DNA from: Actinotignum urinale DSM 15805
GTDB lineage: Bacteria; Actinomycetota; Actinomycetes; Actinomycetales; Actinomycetaceae
Direction of reading: 5' to 3'
DNA length: 64,000 nucleotides
Assembly: GCF_000420445.1 (NCBI RefSeq)
Contig: NZ_ATUY01000003.1
Location: forward strand, 1 to 64,000
Notes under the pieces: model-generated
Database searches by the model: none
What the model saw: only the letters and a program-made list of their open reading frames with translations
What the model was told of the DNA's origin: nothing
Position numbers and translations under genes: made by a program
In this document: positions 51,450 through 62,726 of the stretch, in pieces
Layout: every line of letters begins with the position of its first letter
Position numbering within the stretch: position 1 is the stretch's first letter

Positions 51450-51701
51450 ATGGGTATCACCATTTACACCAAGCCGAACTGCGTGCAATGTAACGCAACA
51501 AAGCGTTCCTTCGACAAGGCTGGCGTGGAATACGACCTCATTGACGTGAGCAAAGATGCCGTTGCTTACAATCGAATTGTGGAACTCGGCTACCGCCAAG
51601 TACCCGTCGTGATGACGCAGGCAGGCACACACTGGTCCGGCTACCGCCCAGAAGCAATTCGCGAAGCCGTCGCGGTGGCTGCCTCAATCCGGGTAGCTTA
51701 A
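51450..51701 (+). CDS. nrdH: Glutaredoxin-like NrdH (electron donor of class Ib RNR)
   Basis: Small redoxin that reduces the NrdEF ribonucleotide reductase. 83 residues of thioredoxin fold with the active site CVQC (residues 11-14, TKPNCVQCNATKR) and the cis-Pro region YRQVPVVMT. The C-terminal motif HWSGYRPEAI is typical of NrdH. Strong AAGGAGAAAC before the ATG. The stop is immediately followed by the nrdI start. Confidence 0.96.
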   Translation: MGITIYTKPNCVQCNATKRSFDKAGVEYDLIDVSKDAVAYNRIVELGYRQVPVVMTQAGTHWSGYRPEAIREAVAVAASIRVA

Positions 51702-52109
51702 ATGGCACGAATCGTTTATTTTTCGTCGCCCACAAACAACACACACCGTTTCGTACAAAAAGTTATTAACGGAACTGAGGAAACAGCGCTACGTATCCCC
51801 ATCCACGGGGAAGCGCCCGAGGCGGACGAGCCCTACGTTCTGATTCTCCCCACATACGGTGGCGGTGCCGTGCGCGGATCAGTGCCACGCCCCGTCATTA
51901 GATTCCTCAATAACGAACATAATAGGGGCCTCATTAGGGGCGTCGTTGTTGGGGGAAATACCAACTTTGGAGAAGCCTACGGGCTAGCGGGGGACGTTGT
52001 TGCGAAAAAATGCAACGTACCACTCATGTATAGATTTGAATTACTCGGCACCGCAACCGATGTGGAAGCCGTGCGTCAAGGCCTGGAGGAATTTTGGCAA
52101 ACACACTAA
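51702..52109 (+). CDS. nrdI: Flavodoxin-like NrdI
   Basis: Flavoprotein that delivers oxidant to the manganese centre of NrdF to generate its tyrosyl radical. 135 residues; [15 protein letters not shown] and [22 protein letters not shown] form the FMN pocket, and [24 protein letters not shown] is the family mark. It starts right after nrdH (TAA then ATG) and its last 16 bases overlap nrdE. Confidence 0.95.
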   Translation: MARIVYFSSPTNNTHRFVQKVINGTEETALRIPIHGEAPEADEPYVLILPTYGGGAVRGSVPRPVIRFLNNEHNRGLIRGVVVGGNTNFGEAYGLAGDVVAKKCNVPLMYRFELLGTATDVEAVRQGLEEFWQTH

Positions 52110-54250
52110 CCGACACTGGAACAGAAGAACTTCGCGACCCCGCAAAGGACTACCACGCGCTCAACGCGAAACTTAACCTCTACGGCGAGAACGGGCAAAT
52201 TCAATTCGACGCCGACCGCGAAGCAGCCCACCAATACTTCTTACAGCACGTCAACAACAACACCGTGTTCTTCCACGACCTGGAAGAAAAAATGGACTAC
52301 CTCACGCGCGAAGGATACTACGAACAGCGCGTACTTGATCAATACGATTTCGAGTTCATTAAAAGCCTGTTCAAACGCGCCTACTCCTACAAATTCCGTT
52401 TCCCAACATTTATGGGAGCGTTCAAGTATTACACGTCCTACACCCTAAAAACATGGGACGGGACGCGCTACCTTGAACGTTTTGAAGATCGCGTGTGCAT
52501 GGTGGCGCTGTTCTTGGCTGCCGGGGATGAGAGACTCGCTGAGCGACTCGTGGATGAGATTATTCAGGGTCGGTTCCAGCCCGCAACCCCAACATTCTTG
52601 AACGCGGGGAAAGCTGCACGCGGGGAACTCGTATCCTGCTTCCTTCTGCGCATCGAAGACAATATGGAATCCATTGCGCGCGGAATTAACTCTTCACTCC
52701 AGCTGTCCAAACGCGGAGGCGGGGTGGCGCTTAACCTCACGAACCTGCGCGAAATGGGTGCGCCCATTAAGAAAATCAAAAACCAGAGCTCGGGCGTGAA
52801 CCCCGTGATGAAACTCTTGGAAGATTCCTTCTCCTACGCCAACCAGTTGGGGGCGCGCCAAGGGGCGGGTGCCGTGTATCTTCACGCACACCACCCGGAT
52901 ATTATGCGGTTCCTCGATACCAAACGCGAGAATGCGGACGAAAAAATCCGTATTAAAACGCTGTCCCTGGGTGTCGTCGTCCCTGATATTACCTTCGATT
53001 TGGCGAAGAAAAATGAACCCATGTATCTTTTCTCTCCATACGACGTGGAACGCGTGTACGGGGTGCCGCTTTCCGACATTAGCGTGAGTGAAAAGTATTA
53101 CGAGATGGTCGACGATAAACGGATTCGCAAGAGCAAAATTAATGCGCGCCAGTTCTTCCAGACGCTGGCGGAAATCCAGTTCGAATCCGGATACCCCTAT
53201 ATCGTGTTCGAAGATACAGTGAATCGTGCCAACCCGATTAAGGGCAGAATTACGATGTCCAACCTGTGTTCAGAGATTCTGCAGGTTTCGGAGGCGAGCA
53301 CATACAACCCGAATCTTTCCTACAGCCATGTGGGGAAGGATATTTCCTGCAATCTTGGTTCGTTGAACATTGCGAAGGCGATGGATTCGGAAGATTTGGG
53401 CGAAACCGTGGAAGTTGCGGTGCGCGGGCTGACGGCGGTGTCCGATCAAACCAATATTGACTCCGTGCCCTCCATTAAACGCGGTAACGATATGTCGCAC
53501 GCTGTTGGCTTGGGGCAGATGAATCTCCACGGGTATTTGGGGCGCGAACGCATCTATTACGGTTCTGAAGAGGCGCTCGATTTCACCAATATGTACTTCT
53601 ATACCGTGGCATACCACTGCATTCGCACATCCATGTTGATTGCGAAGGAGCGCGGGGAAACCTTTGAAGGCTTTGAGGATTCCACCTACGCCAGTGGCGC
53701 GTATTTCGATAAATACACGGACAAGGTGTGGGCGCCGGAAACCGAGCGGGTGCGTGAGCTTTTCGCTAAGGCTGGGCACCATATTCCCACGCGCGGAGAT
53801 TGGGTGGAGCTGAAGGCGAACGTGCAAAAGTACGGAATGTACAACCAGAATCTTCAGGCGGTTCCGCCGACGGGTTCGATTTCGTACATCAATAATTCGA
53901 CATCCTCAATTCACCCGATTGTTTCCAAGATTGAAATCCGTAAGGAAGGCAAGATTGGGCGCGTGTACTATCCGGCACCGCACATGACGAACGACAATTT
54001 GGAGTATTTCCAGGACGCCTACGAAATCGGCCCAGAAAAAATCATCGACACCTATGCTGTGGCAACTCAGCACGTCGATCAAGGGCTGTCCCTCACGCTG
54101 TTCTACCCGGACACCGTGACAACTCGCGACGTCAACCGCAATTACATTTATGCGTGGCGCAAGGGAATTAAGACCTTGTACTACATGCGTATTCGCCAGC
54201 AGGCGCTTACGGGAACCGAAGTGCAGGGTTGCGTTTCCTGCATGTTGTAG
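52094..54250 (+). CDS. nrdE: Class Ib ribonucleotide reductase alpha subunit NrdE
   Basis: Catalytic subunit that reduces ribonucleoside diphosphates to deoxy forms. 718 residues. Marks: [20 protein letters not shown] (active-site Cys), [22 protein letters not shown] (radical-site Cys and Asn), [12 protein letters not shown] and the C-terminal thiol pair in [12 protein letters not shown]. There is no N-terminal ATP-cone regulatory domain, which is typical of class Ib. The start is TTG with GGAGGA ahead, overlapping nrdI. nrdF is 5.5 kb further on, unlike the usual nrdHIEF order. A terminator follows. Confidence 0.95.
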   Translation: MANTLTDTGTEELRDPAKDYHALNAKLNLYGENGQIQFDADREAAHQYFLQHVNNNTVFFHDLEEKMDYLTREGYYEQRVLDQYDFEFIKSLFKRAYSYKFRFPTFMGAFKYYTSYTLKTWDGTRYLERFEDRVCMVALFLAAGDERLAERLVDEIIQGRFQPATPTFLNAGKAARGELVSCFLLRIEDNMESIARGINSSLQLSKRGGGVALNLTNLREMGAPIKKIKNQSSGVNPVMKLLEDSFSYANQLGARQGAGAVYLHAHHPDIMRFLDTKRENADEKIRIKTLSLGVVVPDITFDLAKKNEPMYLFSPYDVERVYGVPLSDISVSEKYYEMVDDKRIRKSKINARQFFQTLAEIQFESGYPYIVFEDTVNRANPIKGRITMSNLCSEILQVSEASTYNPNLSYSHVGKDISCNLGSLNIAKAMDSEDLGETVEVAVRGLTAVSDQTNIDSVPSIKRGNDMSHAVGLGQMNLHGYLGRERIYYGSEEALDFTNMYFYTVAYHCIRTSMLIAKERGETFEGFEDSTYASGAYFDKYTDKVWAPETERVRELFAKAGHHIPTRGDWVELKANVQKYGMYNQNLQAVPPTGSISYINNSTSSIHPIVSKIEIRKEGKIGRVYYPAPHMTNDNLEYFQDAYEIGPEKIIDTYAVATQHVDQGLSLTLFYPDTVTTRDVNRNYIYAWRKGIKTLYYMRIRQQALTGTEVQGCVSCML

Positions 54251-54385
54251 GCGCTGCGCGAGCGGTGTGCTGATTTTCCGGGGCGCTCTGCGCGCGGAAG
54301 ATCGATATTACCGTGTTCGCGGAGAGGCTGGGCATGTTGTAGATGAGTCATCGACGAAACGTGTCTAATTAAAGGCTCTCTTTAA

Positions 54386-54427
54386 AGACGCTCTTTTCTA
54401 CTACTGAGTGGAGAAGAGCGCCTTTTG
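54386..54427 (+). terminator. Terminator of nrdHIE
   Basis: GACGCTCTTTTCT pairs with GGAGAAGAGCGCC (two G-T or mismatch positions), followed by TTTTGTGTG. It lies 136 bases after the nrdE stop; the 445-base gap to fic otherwise holds only the palindromes at 54601. Confidence 0.8.
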
Positions 54428-54600
54428 TGTGTTTTCTCAGAAAATCTCAGAATTTATCTCAGAATTTTTATTGCGGAAAACCGCGAAAACATGTGGAAAG
54501 CGCGGGTTGCGTGTTGCACTGTAACGGGAATTATTGTGCAGTGGTACATGCGAAGAGCAGGCAACATGTAATATCTTCTGCTGGGCGGGGTCAAGAATAT

Positions 54601-54667
54601 GTCGAAATTTTGGGATTTTTTCGACGTATTGAGGTAACGTGTCGAAATTATTGCAAAATTTCGACAC
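54601..54667 (+). promoter_or_regulatory. Two GTCGAAA palindromes upstream of fic
   Basis: First, GTCGAAA (54601-54607) faces TTTCGAC (54619-54625). Second, GTGTCGAAATT (54639-54649) faces AATTTCGACAC (54657-54667), perfect over 11 bases. Both are typical double operators; their centres are 40 bases apart. The second ends 28 bases before the Fic start. TATGGTTACACT follows as an extended -10, about ten bases before the ATG, suggesting a leaderless or nearly leaderless transcript. Confidence 0.65.
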
Positions 54668-54695
54668 GTTTCGTTGTTATGGTTACACTGTAAAC

Positions 54696-55790
54696 ATGTG
54701 GATGCATCCAGACCGTCCCTATCAGGACTTACCGCCTTTGCCTCCGGCTCACATGGTTGAAACAAGAGCTGTGCTGAAAGCAACCGTGAGCGCGAGCCGA
54801 GCTCTAGCGCGCCTTGATGGCGCATGTAAACGTCTTCCAGATCCAACAATGCTTATTAACATTGTTCCCCTCATGGAAGCCCAGGCCTCCAATGAGATTG
54901 AAAATATTGTGACAACCAATGACGAACTATTTCGTGCAGCCCATGGCGCAATAGCTCATGAAACCCCGCAGGTAAAAGAAGCTCTTCGGTATCGTGAAGC
55001 TTTACGCGCAGGTTTCGCGAGTCTGTCCCGTCGTCCTATCACAACCTCAACCGCACTAGAGATCTGCTCGCACATTCACGGACGCCCCGCGAGAATACGC
55101 GACACCACCGGCACGTATATCGGGGATCCAGTACGCGGAACTAGGCTATATACGCCACCGGAAGGTAAAGCGGTTATTGAGAAGCACCTTTCCGCATGGG
55201 AAAAATTTATTCACGCTCAGCACGGTCTTGACCCGCTGATCGTTTTGGCCTTGGCGCACTACCAATTCGAAGCCATCCATCCTTTTTACGATGGAAATGG
55301 GCGAACTGGAAGAGTTCTCAACATTCTCATGCTTATTGAGGCGGAGCTTTTGGAGCTACCTATTCTTTATCTCTCCGGATATATTCTCCGCCACAAGGAC
55401 GACTATTATGCGAAGCTGAATGCCGTTACCCGTGACGATGCCTGGGAACCTTGGATTCTTTTCATGCTTGCGGGGATAGAATCTACTGCCACGTGGACGT
55501 TGAATCTCGTCGAAAAAGCTGATGACGTAAAGACCGAGATGGAAACGAACCTTCGGGCCGCTTTTCCGAAATATCCGATTGTGGAGCTAACTCGCGTCAT
55601 GTTTACACAACCTTATTTACGCATAGAGGATGTTGTTAATGCGAACCTTGCGCAACGTCAAACAGCATCCCGGTGGTTATCGGATATTGCAGAGCGGGGT
55701 TTTCTTACGAAACAACGTGTTGGGCGGAATGTTATTTTTGTTAACGATCGTCTTCTCACTATGCTTTTCGGGATGCCACTTGTAGATTAG
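54696..55790 (+). CDS. Fic-family AMP-transferase-like protein (class II)
   Basis: Post-translational modifier that attaches AMP (or a related nucleotide) to target proteins. 364 residues: N-terminal helical part with the inhibitory helix SNEIEN (S/T-x-x-x-E-N/G, in LMEAQASNEIENIV), the Fic core with catalytic HPFYDGNGRTGRVLN, the flap region TGTYIGDPVRGTRLYTPP, and a C-terminal winged helix. The N-terminal inhibition motif in the same chain puts it in class II, which needs no separate antitoxin. The start MWMHPDRPYQDLPPLPP fits this family; upstream GTG at 54639 would lie inside an operator. No ribosome site is seen, and a -10 lies close to the ATG. Target unknown. Confidence 0.93.
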   Translation: MWMHPDRPYQDLPPLPPAHMVETRAVLKATVSASRALARLDGACKRLPDPTMLINIVPLMEAQASNEIENIVTTNDELFRAAHGAIAHETPQVKEALRYREALRAGFASLSRRPITTSTALEICSHIHGRPARIRDTTGTYIGDPVRGTRLYTPPEGKAVIEKHLSAWEKFIHAQHGLDPLIVLALAHYQFEAIHPFYDGNGRTGRVLNILMLIEAELLELPILYLSGYILRHKDDYYAKLNAVTRDDAWEPWILFMLAGIESTATWTLNLVEKADDVKTEMETNLRAAFPKYPIVELTRVMFTQPYLRIEDVVNANLAQRQTASRWLSDIAERGFLTKQRVGRNVIFVNDRLLTMLFGMPLVD

Positions 55791-56038
55791 GGCGGTAGTT
55801 GCGTGGGGTTTCTCAGATTCAGTGGCCTGCGCAATCCAGTATTCGATATTAATTTGTGTTCCCGACGATAAAAGCGAGGGCAGGATGTTTCTCCCGCGTG
55901 TCAGAACCAAAATGATGCCGAGAAACACTAATAGATGTGCCTAGATGCTAACGCCAGCATGTAATCCTCTATAGATGGTTATTTCCCATGAAATTTTATG
56001 GAACATATCAGGTGGCCTATGGTACTAACCCAGAATCA

Positions 56039-59000
56039 TTAATATAGGGGTGGCAAGTTGAGAAGTTCACGGACATCTTCCGCACTTATCGGACCACTCG
56101 CCCCGGCATCAATGAGTTCTGCAAGGTTGCGTTTATGTTCCTGCAGGGCAACAACCTTCTCCTCAATTGTCCCTTTGGATGCTAAACGATACACATTCAC
56201 AGGCTTATCCTGTCCAATCCGGTGCGCCCTATCAATTGCCTGTTCCTCAACCGCAGGATTCCACCACGCATCCATAATGAACACGTAATCGGCTTCCGTC
56301 AGCGTTAAGCCAGTTCCGCCCGCTTTCAAAGAAATAAGGAACACGGGGGAGTACCCGTCCTCCGCCTTAAAATCAGCAATCGCATCATCACGGTTCCGAG
56401 TTGCCCCGTCCAAATACGAAAAACTGATGTGTTCTTCACGCAACCGCTTCGCGATACGCTTCAAATACGTCGGGAATTGTGAAAACACAAGAACACGGTG
56501 ACCTTCCGGTAGCAGGACACGCAAATGTTCAATAAGGAACTCCGTTTTAGCGGATTTCACCCGCGTTTTCTCCTCGTACAGTCCCGGATCAATAGCCGTG
56601 CGGCGCAAGCGGGTAAGCGAAGCCAAAATAGACACCCGATTTTCGGAAATATTATCCACCAGCCCCAACACTTCCTGGCGCTCGCGTTCAAGGCGACGCC
56701 GATACATCTGGGCATGATCCGGGGTCATATCAACCGAAATATCCGTCACAATACGCGGGGGTAAATCGGTGGCAACCTCAGCTTTGCGGCGTCGCATCAC
56801 AAAGGGGCGAATGAGACGCTGCAATATTTCCGCGGTATTTTCGTCCCCATATTCTTCAATAGGTTTGCGGAAGTTTTGCGCAAAAGAGGCTCGCGAGGGG
56901 AGCAGCCCCGGTGTGCACAAGGCGAGAAGGGCCGCCAAATCGTTGAGCGAATTTTCCACAGGCGTACCTGTGACGGCAAAAGTCCAGGGACGTTCAAGCA
57001 TCTGCAACGCTTTATACCCCACGGTTGAGGGGTTTTTAATTGCCTGAGCTTCATCCGCAATAAGCCCACCCCACTCAAGACTCCGATATTCTTCACGATC
57101 CATGCGAGCAATAGCGTAGGAGGTGACGATAACATCTGCCTGGTGCGTTATAGATTCCAGGCTCTTCCCGCGTTTCTTTCGCCCAGCCGTGACGGTTTCG
57201 ACCCGCAGATGTGGCGTGAACTGTTCGGCTTGTTGAGCCCACGTAGACACAACCGATGTTGGTGCGACGACGAGAACCGGCGGTTGCGTTGTTGCGTTTG
57301 TTGAGGTGTGGCCTTTACGCTGGCGGGTTTTGCGACGTGTGTTTGAAGGGGCGGAGTTTGCAGGTGCGGAGCGCACCTCCTCAATCATTGTGAGCAACTG
57401 GAGCGTTTTCCCCAGCCCCATATCGTCGGCGAGCAGTCCGCCCATCCCTGCGCGCGCCAGATGCGTGAGCCACGAAAAGCCCTCAACCTGATAGGGGCGC
57501 AACTGCGCGTTCACAGTGTTTGGTACAGGAACCGGATTGGCAAGATCCTGCATGTGCTGCAATTTTTCGCGCAACTCCCGCCCGGCCTCAATGTGGGCAA
57601 AGTCCAGCGCATGCATTCGCGCCGAGGGAATTCGAATCGAATCAGGCTTGACCTCACCCAATGCAGCCACGTCAAGTAAGAGACGCCGTAACGAATTAAA
57701 ATCCTCGCCAAGGTGCAGGATAAGCCCGGAATAATCAACATAATCGCGCCCTGTGGCAAGCGCCTCATACACAATCGGCAACGGAATTTCTGTGCCTTCA
57801 ACATCGATCACTACGTCGAGTTCCAGCCAATCTTTGCGCCTTGTGGCGCGCGTCGTGATGGAGGAAGGTTTTTCAACGACGACGATATCCGCGTCCGTAT
57901 CGAAACTGTACGTGATGGGGGTGTTGTCGAAACTCGGGAGAAGCCGTTCCCGGACTGTGGTGTAGATGTCGAAAGTTATGGTGTGGATACCCGTAAAGTT
58001 CGGTTGTCCGTAAAGTGAAGCTTTTTCCCACAGTTTTGTTGCTAGGGCTAAAGGATCTGAATGCGAGTTTGCGCTGGGTTCGGGCTGGTTGGTGGGCTGA
58101 GTTGTTGATGTGGGTGTGGTTGTTTTTGTGGAAACAGTGGGCGCGCTCCCTTCTTCTAACTGCGAAGGGTCGAGGAAGGGGGTGACGACTGTTCGCGTTC
58201 CCGTGTGAGGCGATTCCAGTGTGCGGTGAATCTGCCATTCGAGGTCAAATTTTTCCCCCATAAGAGGAGTGGGTGGTGAAAAATACCTGGCACCGAGACC
58301 CGGAATGTCGTCGTCGTAAAAATCGGTAGTATTCAAACGCCGGGAAGATCTACCGGGTGTCGAAGAATCATTGCGGTGGCGCGAAATATGCAGATGTAGG
58401 TGAGGGGCGCTAAAAATTCCGGGGGCGTAGCTGCCATCAGGAGAATTGATGTCGATAGAATCGGGGAGAATTCCTAAAATCGAGCTTTCAAATTCCGCGA
58501 GCTCTGAGTGCGGAATCTCAACAGTGTTGACCCCAAGTTTCTCCAGAATTGAGGGCGGAACGCTAGACGATATTTCAGCTAACGTTGCCACGCCATTCAT
58601 GTACCCAATCGCCAGGGGTGGCTTGGCACCGGGAATAACCTCCGCCGCGCGCCCTTCAGGAGTAAGCGGAACAAAACGAAGCAAGAAATTGTCGGATTCG
58701 CTTGTCGATGTGATGCGTGCCTGGACGTCCCACGGTTTGTCGGACAACACAAGAGGGGTTTGACTATCTCCCACAAAGAGCTGTATGCCTGCACGAACGC
58801 AACGTTGCAACTCGGAAAAAGCAAACGATTCGAGTTGCGATAGCGTTGTTTCCCCGCCCGCCCACGGATAATGGTCGGTTGCCACCGAGCGCAGTTGGCG
58901 TAGTGCGTTAAGGTGAAGTGGAAGGTATTGGTCGGTTGCGCTTTTCCAGGTGCTTGGCATGATGGAAGGCCACGAGAGTTTAGAGCGTGCCCATTTTCCA

Positions 59001-59449
59001 TTATTTTTTGTGGTGACGGGCAGGAGTTTTCCTGTTAGTTCTCCGTATTGGCCTCGTGAAACGAGCAGGCCGAGGGGTTTCAGTTTTCCTTCGGGATTGC
59101 TATGTGTGGCGAAGTCTTGACGAAGATTCGTCAAGAGGGTGCGCCAAGAATTTTCCGTAACCGGTGCGCCAAGAAATATAAGTACCGCCGCCATGTGGTG
59201 ACAGTTCAAGAACGTGTTGCATGTGCAATCTGCATTGAAGGGATGAAGATTGCGAATAACGGTTTTTATTGTTTCGTGGCTGTCAGCAAATTCAGCAGTG
59301 AGGTTGTTGCCACGAATATTTAAGGACATAGGCGTGTTGCCCCGTGCAAGAGATGCCCCTTTTTTAAGATCGTCAAAAGTGAAAAGGTAGCGCATTTCGT
59401 TGAGGCTTAATCGTGAAACGCTTTCGCTAAAGGTTCGAAGATCCTGCAT
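56039..59449 (-). CDS. SNF2-family helicase-like ATPase with SWIM zinc finger
   Basis: DNA-dependent ATPase of the HepA/RapA-like group, 1136 residues. The N-terminus (residues 65-95) has a SWIM zinc-binding motif FNADCTCNTFLNCHHMAAVLIF. Then about 540 residues without known domain and with Thr/Ser-rich stretches. The motor part: Walker A GLLADDMGLGKTLQLL, ADEAQ in GLIADEAQAIKNPSTVGYK, VTGTPVENSLNDLAALL and the helicase C lobe with SLKAGGTGLTLTEADYVF and AIDRAHRIGQDKPVNVYRL. The combination SWIM-SNF2 is common in actinobacteria and cyanobacteria, with unproven role in transcription recycling or DNA repair. It lies convergent with fic and divergent from nrdF; apparently it split the nrd cluster. 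Confidence 0.94.
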   Translation of the reverse strand: MQDLRTFSESVSRLSLNEMRYLFTFDDLKKGASLARGNTPMSLNIRGNNLTAEFADSHETIKTVIRNLHPFNADCTCNTFLNCHHMAAVLIFLGAPVTENSWRTLLTNLRQDFATHSNPEGKLKPLGLLVSRGQYGELTGKLLPVTTKNNGKWARSKLSWPSIMPSTWKSATDQYLPLHLNALRQLRSVATDHYPWAGGETTLSQLESFAFSELQRCVRAGIQLFVGDSQTPLVLSDKPWDVQARITSTSESDNFLLRFVPLTPEGRAAEVIPGAKPPLAIGYMNGVATLAEISSSVPPSILEKLGVNTVEIPHSELAEFESSILGILPDSIDINSPDGSYAPGIFSAPHLHLHISRHRNDSSTPGRSSRRLNTTDFYDDDIPGLGARYFSPPTPLMGEKFDLEWQIHRTLESPHTGTRTVVTPFLDPSQLEEGSAPTVSTKTTTPTSTTQPTNQPEPSANSHSDPLALATKLWEKASLYGQPNFTGIHTITFDIYTTVRERLLPSFDNTPITYSFDTDADIVVVEKPSSITTRATRRKDWLELDVVIDVEGTEIPLPIVYEALATGRDYVDYSGLILHLGEDFNSLRRLLLDVAALGEVKPDSIRIPSARMHALDFAHIEAGRELREKLQHMQDLANPVPVPNTVNAQLRPYQVEGFSWLTHLARAGMGGLLADDMGLGKTLQLLTMIEEVRSAPANSAPSNTRRKTRQRKGHTSTNATTQPPVLVVAPTSVVSTWAQQAEQFTPHLRVETVTAGRKKRGKSLESITHQADVIVTSYAIARMDREEYRSLEWGGLIADEAQAIKNPSTVGYKALQMLERPWTFAVTGTPVENSLNDLAALLALCTPGLLPSRASFAQNFRKPIEEYGDENTAEILQRLIRPFVMRRRKAEVATDLPPRIVTDISVDMTPDHAQMYRRRLERERQEVLGLVDNISENRVSILASLTRLRRTAIDPGLYEEKTRVKSAKTEFLIEHLRVLLPEGHRVLVFSQFPTYLKRIAKRLREEHISFSYLDGATRNRDDAIADFKAEDGYSPVFLISLKAGGTGLTLTEADYVFIMDAWWNPAVEEQAIDRAHRIGQDKPVNVYRLASKGTIEEKVVALQEHKRNLAELIDAGASGPISAEDVRELLNLPPLY

Positions 59450-59640
59450 TTTTCTCTTTTGCGACGACGGACTACCTTAATGAATTTTACCAGCATGTGC
59501 AATTTTTTAAACATTTTCGTCAAACGTGGGTAGGGCGGATAAACGGAAGCGCGCTACATCGTCGTAAAAAAGAGGAAAGGTAAGGTGGCGCAAGGGTTGC
59601 GCAATGTGAATATAAATAATGAAAACCCAATCTGGAATCT

Positions 59641-60688
<1,048 letters not shown>

Positions 60689-60710
60689 GGTACGTGATGT
60701 GATGTGTGAG

Positions 60711-60749
60711 GGTAAGGGGCTTGGCGCGTGAGGCGTTGAGCCCCTTACC
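60711..60749 (+). terminator. Terminator after nrdF
   Basis: Perfect 11-bp stem GGTAAGGGGCT with AGCCCCTTACC around a 17-base loop, 22 bases after the nrdF stop. It also lies 79 bases downstream of the convergent binding-protein gene. Confidence 0.75.
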
Positions 60750-60827
60750 GCATGTTTGCGATTTGTTAATAGCGCGACTATAGGACAAAATCGGAGGGCT
60801 ATAGGCCAAAACCAGAGGATGTGGGAT

Positions 60828-62453
60828 CTATTTTTCCTTTTCCCCGTCGGCTCCCGCGTTCACGAAAGTCAACCCGGACGAGGAAATTGGCGCAAAATTC
60901 GTGACTTTATCGTCGCGGAAAGCCGTGACCATATGCCGATGGAAGAGCGGATAAAGAGGTACTTCTTCAGAAATAATGTTGAGTGCCTTATTCCATTCTT
61001 CTTGCTGTTCCTCATTCTGTTTCGTCGACGCTAGGCGGAGAATCTTGTGGAGCTCGTCGAACTTGGGGCTCGCCTTCCACCCTGTTCGTTTTTGGGTCCA
61101 CATATTATCCCCGTACCACCAATTCATCATAAGGTCTGGGTCCGTGCCGAAAACGGAAGGGTCGCCGGGAGCAAGCACCACGTCGTACGTGGGATTCTCA
61201 ATATCAGTCTCGGAAGAATAGATTGCTTCGGAGGGCTTTGTATCTACGCTAACGGTGATTCCAACCGCTTCTAAATCGTGGGTAATATCCCGAACGAGGG
61301 CGCTAATCCACGGATGGTCGGAAGCCAGAAGTGTCACGGAAAGATGATGAACACCCGCCTGGGCTAATAGTTCGCGTGCCTTATCCGGGTCATAAGTGTA
61401 GATGTTTGAGGCACGGTGATGGTTTTTGTGTGTTTGAGGAAGAAGCGAAGTTGTGGGGCTCGCCGTGCTATCCATGTCCTTTTCGATAAGTTTTTTCGTG
61501 TTGATGGCGTAGAAAAATGCCTGGCGGACGCGGGCGTCGTTGAACGGGGTTTTGCGGGTGTTAAACATGAGGAATGGTGCGTTGAATCCCTGAACGGATT
61601 TTATCGTTGCGCCCGTGTTTTTCAACTGTGTTTCGATTTTCCCCGGCACGGATTCCATAACGTCGACGTGTTTCTTTTCAAAAGCGGTTGCGCGGGCGGT
61701 GGAGTCCTTAAGAAGTAGCCATTCCATGCGGTCCGCGGTGGCGGGATAGATGCCCGAATAATGTTCGTTGGGCCTGAACGTGATGCTAGTTGGGCTAATG
61801 GAATCATATGCCCACGGCCCGCTCCCAATAGGTTTCGTGTTCCGCTCCTCTTCGCTTTGGGAAGCTGGGGTGATTTTCACCAGCGCCAGGCGTTGTTTCA
61901 TGAGTGTAAAGGGGCGGTTGAGGTGAATTGTGAGGGTTGTGTCGTCCTTCGCCTCGACCTTATCGATAAAGTTGAGGAGCGAATGGTAGACGTTATTCGG
62001 TTTTAGGGAACGTTCAAAAGATGCGACGATATCGTGCATGGTGACAGGTTTCCCTGTGGAAAACTTCGGATTTTTGCGAATTGTTACTTCGTACTCCGTA
62101 TCGGAAACTTTTTTGAGACTATCGGCTTTCGCAAGCCCCCGATAAGGGTGGTGGGTGTGCATGTCCAATTCATAGAGTCCCTCAACGACGTGCCAATTCG
62201 CAGATACGGCAAGGGTTGACGTTGCGGTATCGGGGTTGAGGTTCGTATCGGTATATGCGACGGCCGCCCGGATTGTTCCACCTTTTGCGGGCTGTCCTGT
62301 TGCGAGAGGGGCCGGTTGAGCCGAGACGGTATTTTCTCCGGCGCGATGAAAAGCGCACGAGGTGAGAAGAAGGGTGATGGATAGCAGGAATCCGAGAAAA
62401 ATAATCGTTGAGGAATTTCGGCGAAGGGGAGGGAAGTAGGAACGTATCGACAT
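60828..62453 (-). CDS. Oligopeptide-type (SBP5) ABC substrate-binding lipoprotein
   Basis: Extracellular solute-binding lipoprotein of the peptide/nickel family (OppA/DppA type). Signal with hydrophobic core and lipobox LLTSC (Cys about residue 33). Of 541 residues, the family parts are GGTIRAAVAYTDTNLNP, VVEGLYELD, FSTGKPVTMHDIVASFERSL and DARVRQAFFYAINTKKLIEKDM. The start has AAGGAGAGG ahead. No permease or ATPase of a peptide importer is next to it; the divergent ATPase is of the sugar type, so it is an orphan in the window and may work with a transporter elsewhere. Could carry peptides, heme or another solute; not decided. Confidence 0.9.
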   Translation of the reverse strand: MSIRSYFPPLRRNSSTIIFLGFLLSITLLLTSCAFHRAGENTVSAQPAPLATGQPAKGGTIRAAVAYTDTNLNPDTATSTLAVSANWHVVEGLYELDMHTHHPYRGLAKADSLKKVSDTEYEVTIRKNPKFSTGKPVTMHDIVASFERSLKPNNVYHSLLNFIDKVEAKDDTTLTIHLNRPFTLMKQRLALVKITPASQSEEERNTKPIGSGPWAYDSISPTSITFRPNEHYSGIYPATADRMEWLLLKDSTARATAFEKKHVDVMESVPGKIETQLKNTGATIKSVQGFNAPFLMFNTRKTPFNDARVRQAFFYAINTKKLIEKDMDSTASPTTSLLPQTHKNHHRASNIYTYDPDKARELLAQAGVHHLSVTLLASDHPWISALVRDITHDLEAVGITVSVDTKPSEAIYSSETDIENPTYDVVLAPGDPSVFGTDPDLMMNWWYGDNMWTQKRTGWKASPKFDELHKILRLASTKQNEEQQEEWNKALNIISEEVPLYPLFHRHMVTAFRDDKVTNFAPISSSGLTFVNAGADGEKEK

Positions 62454-62726
62454 AGAACACCTCTCCTTAGCTGGGTAAACCCATCAACAGGGCATATTGC
62501 TTGTGTGTGATGGTTGTCTAATTTTCATTGCATTATAAGCGTAATGGCACAAATTAAGGCTTGGCAACGGTTGTCGGTGTGGTGGATAACTTGGTGCTCC
62601 CTTGTCCCTCATGAGAAAATGGGTCGTTGGCAAAGTTTGCCTTCAGCAAAGGTGCGAAGAGCGCCAGCGCTATTACCCACTTCACACGGATCGTCCGGCA
62701 CGTACCTGCCGGTGGAGGAATACATT
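62454..62726. promoter_or_regulatory. Divergent promoter region of the binding protein and the UgpC-type ATPase
   Basis: 270 bases without a gene. The segment around 62510-62570 is AT-rich with TTGCATTATAAGC (extended -10-like TATAAG at 62533-62538) reading right. The ribosome site GGAGG stands before the ATPase ATG. No palindrome stood out. Confidence 0.35.

Noticed and set aside
54696-55790. Fic as the toxin of a two-gene toxin-antitoxin pair
   Set aside because: The inhibitory S-x-x-x-E-N motif is in the same chain (class II), and no small antitoxin frame precedes it.
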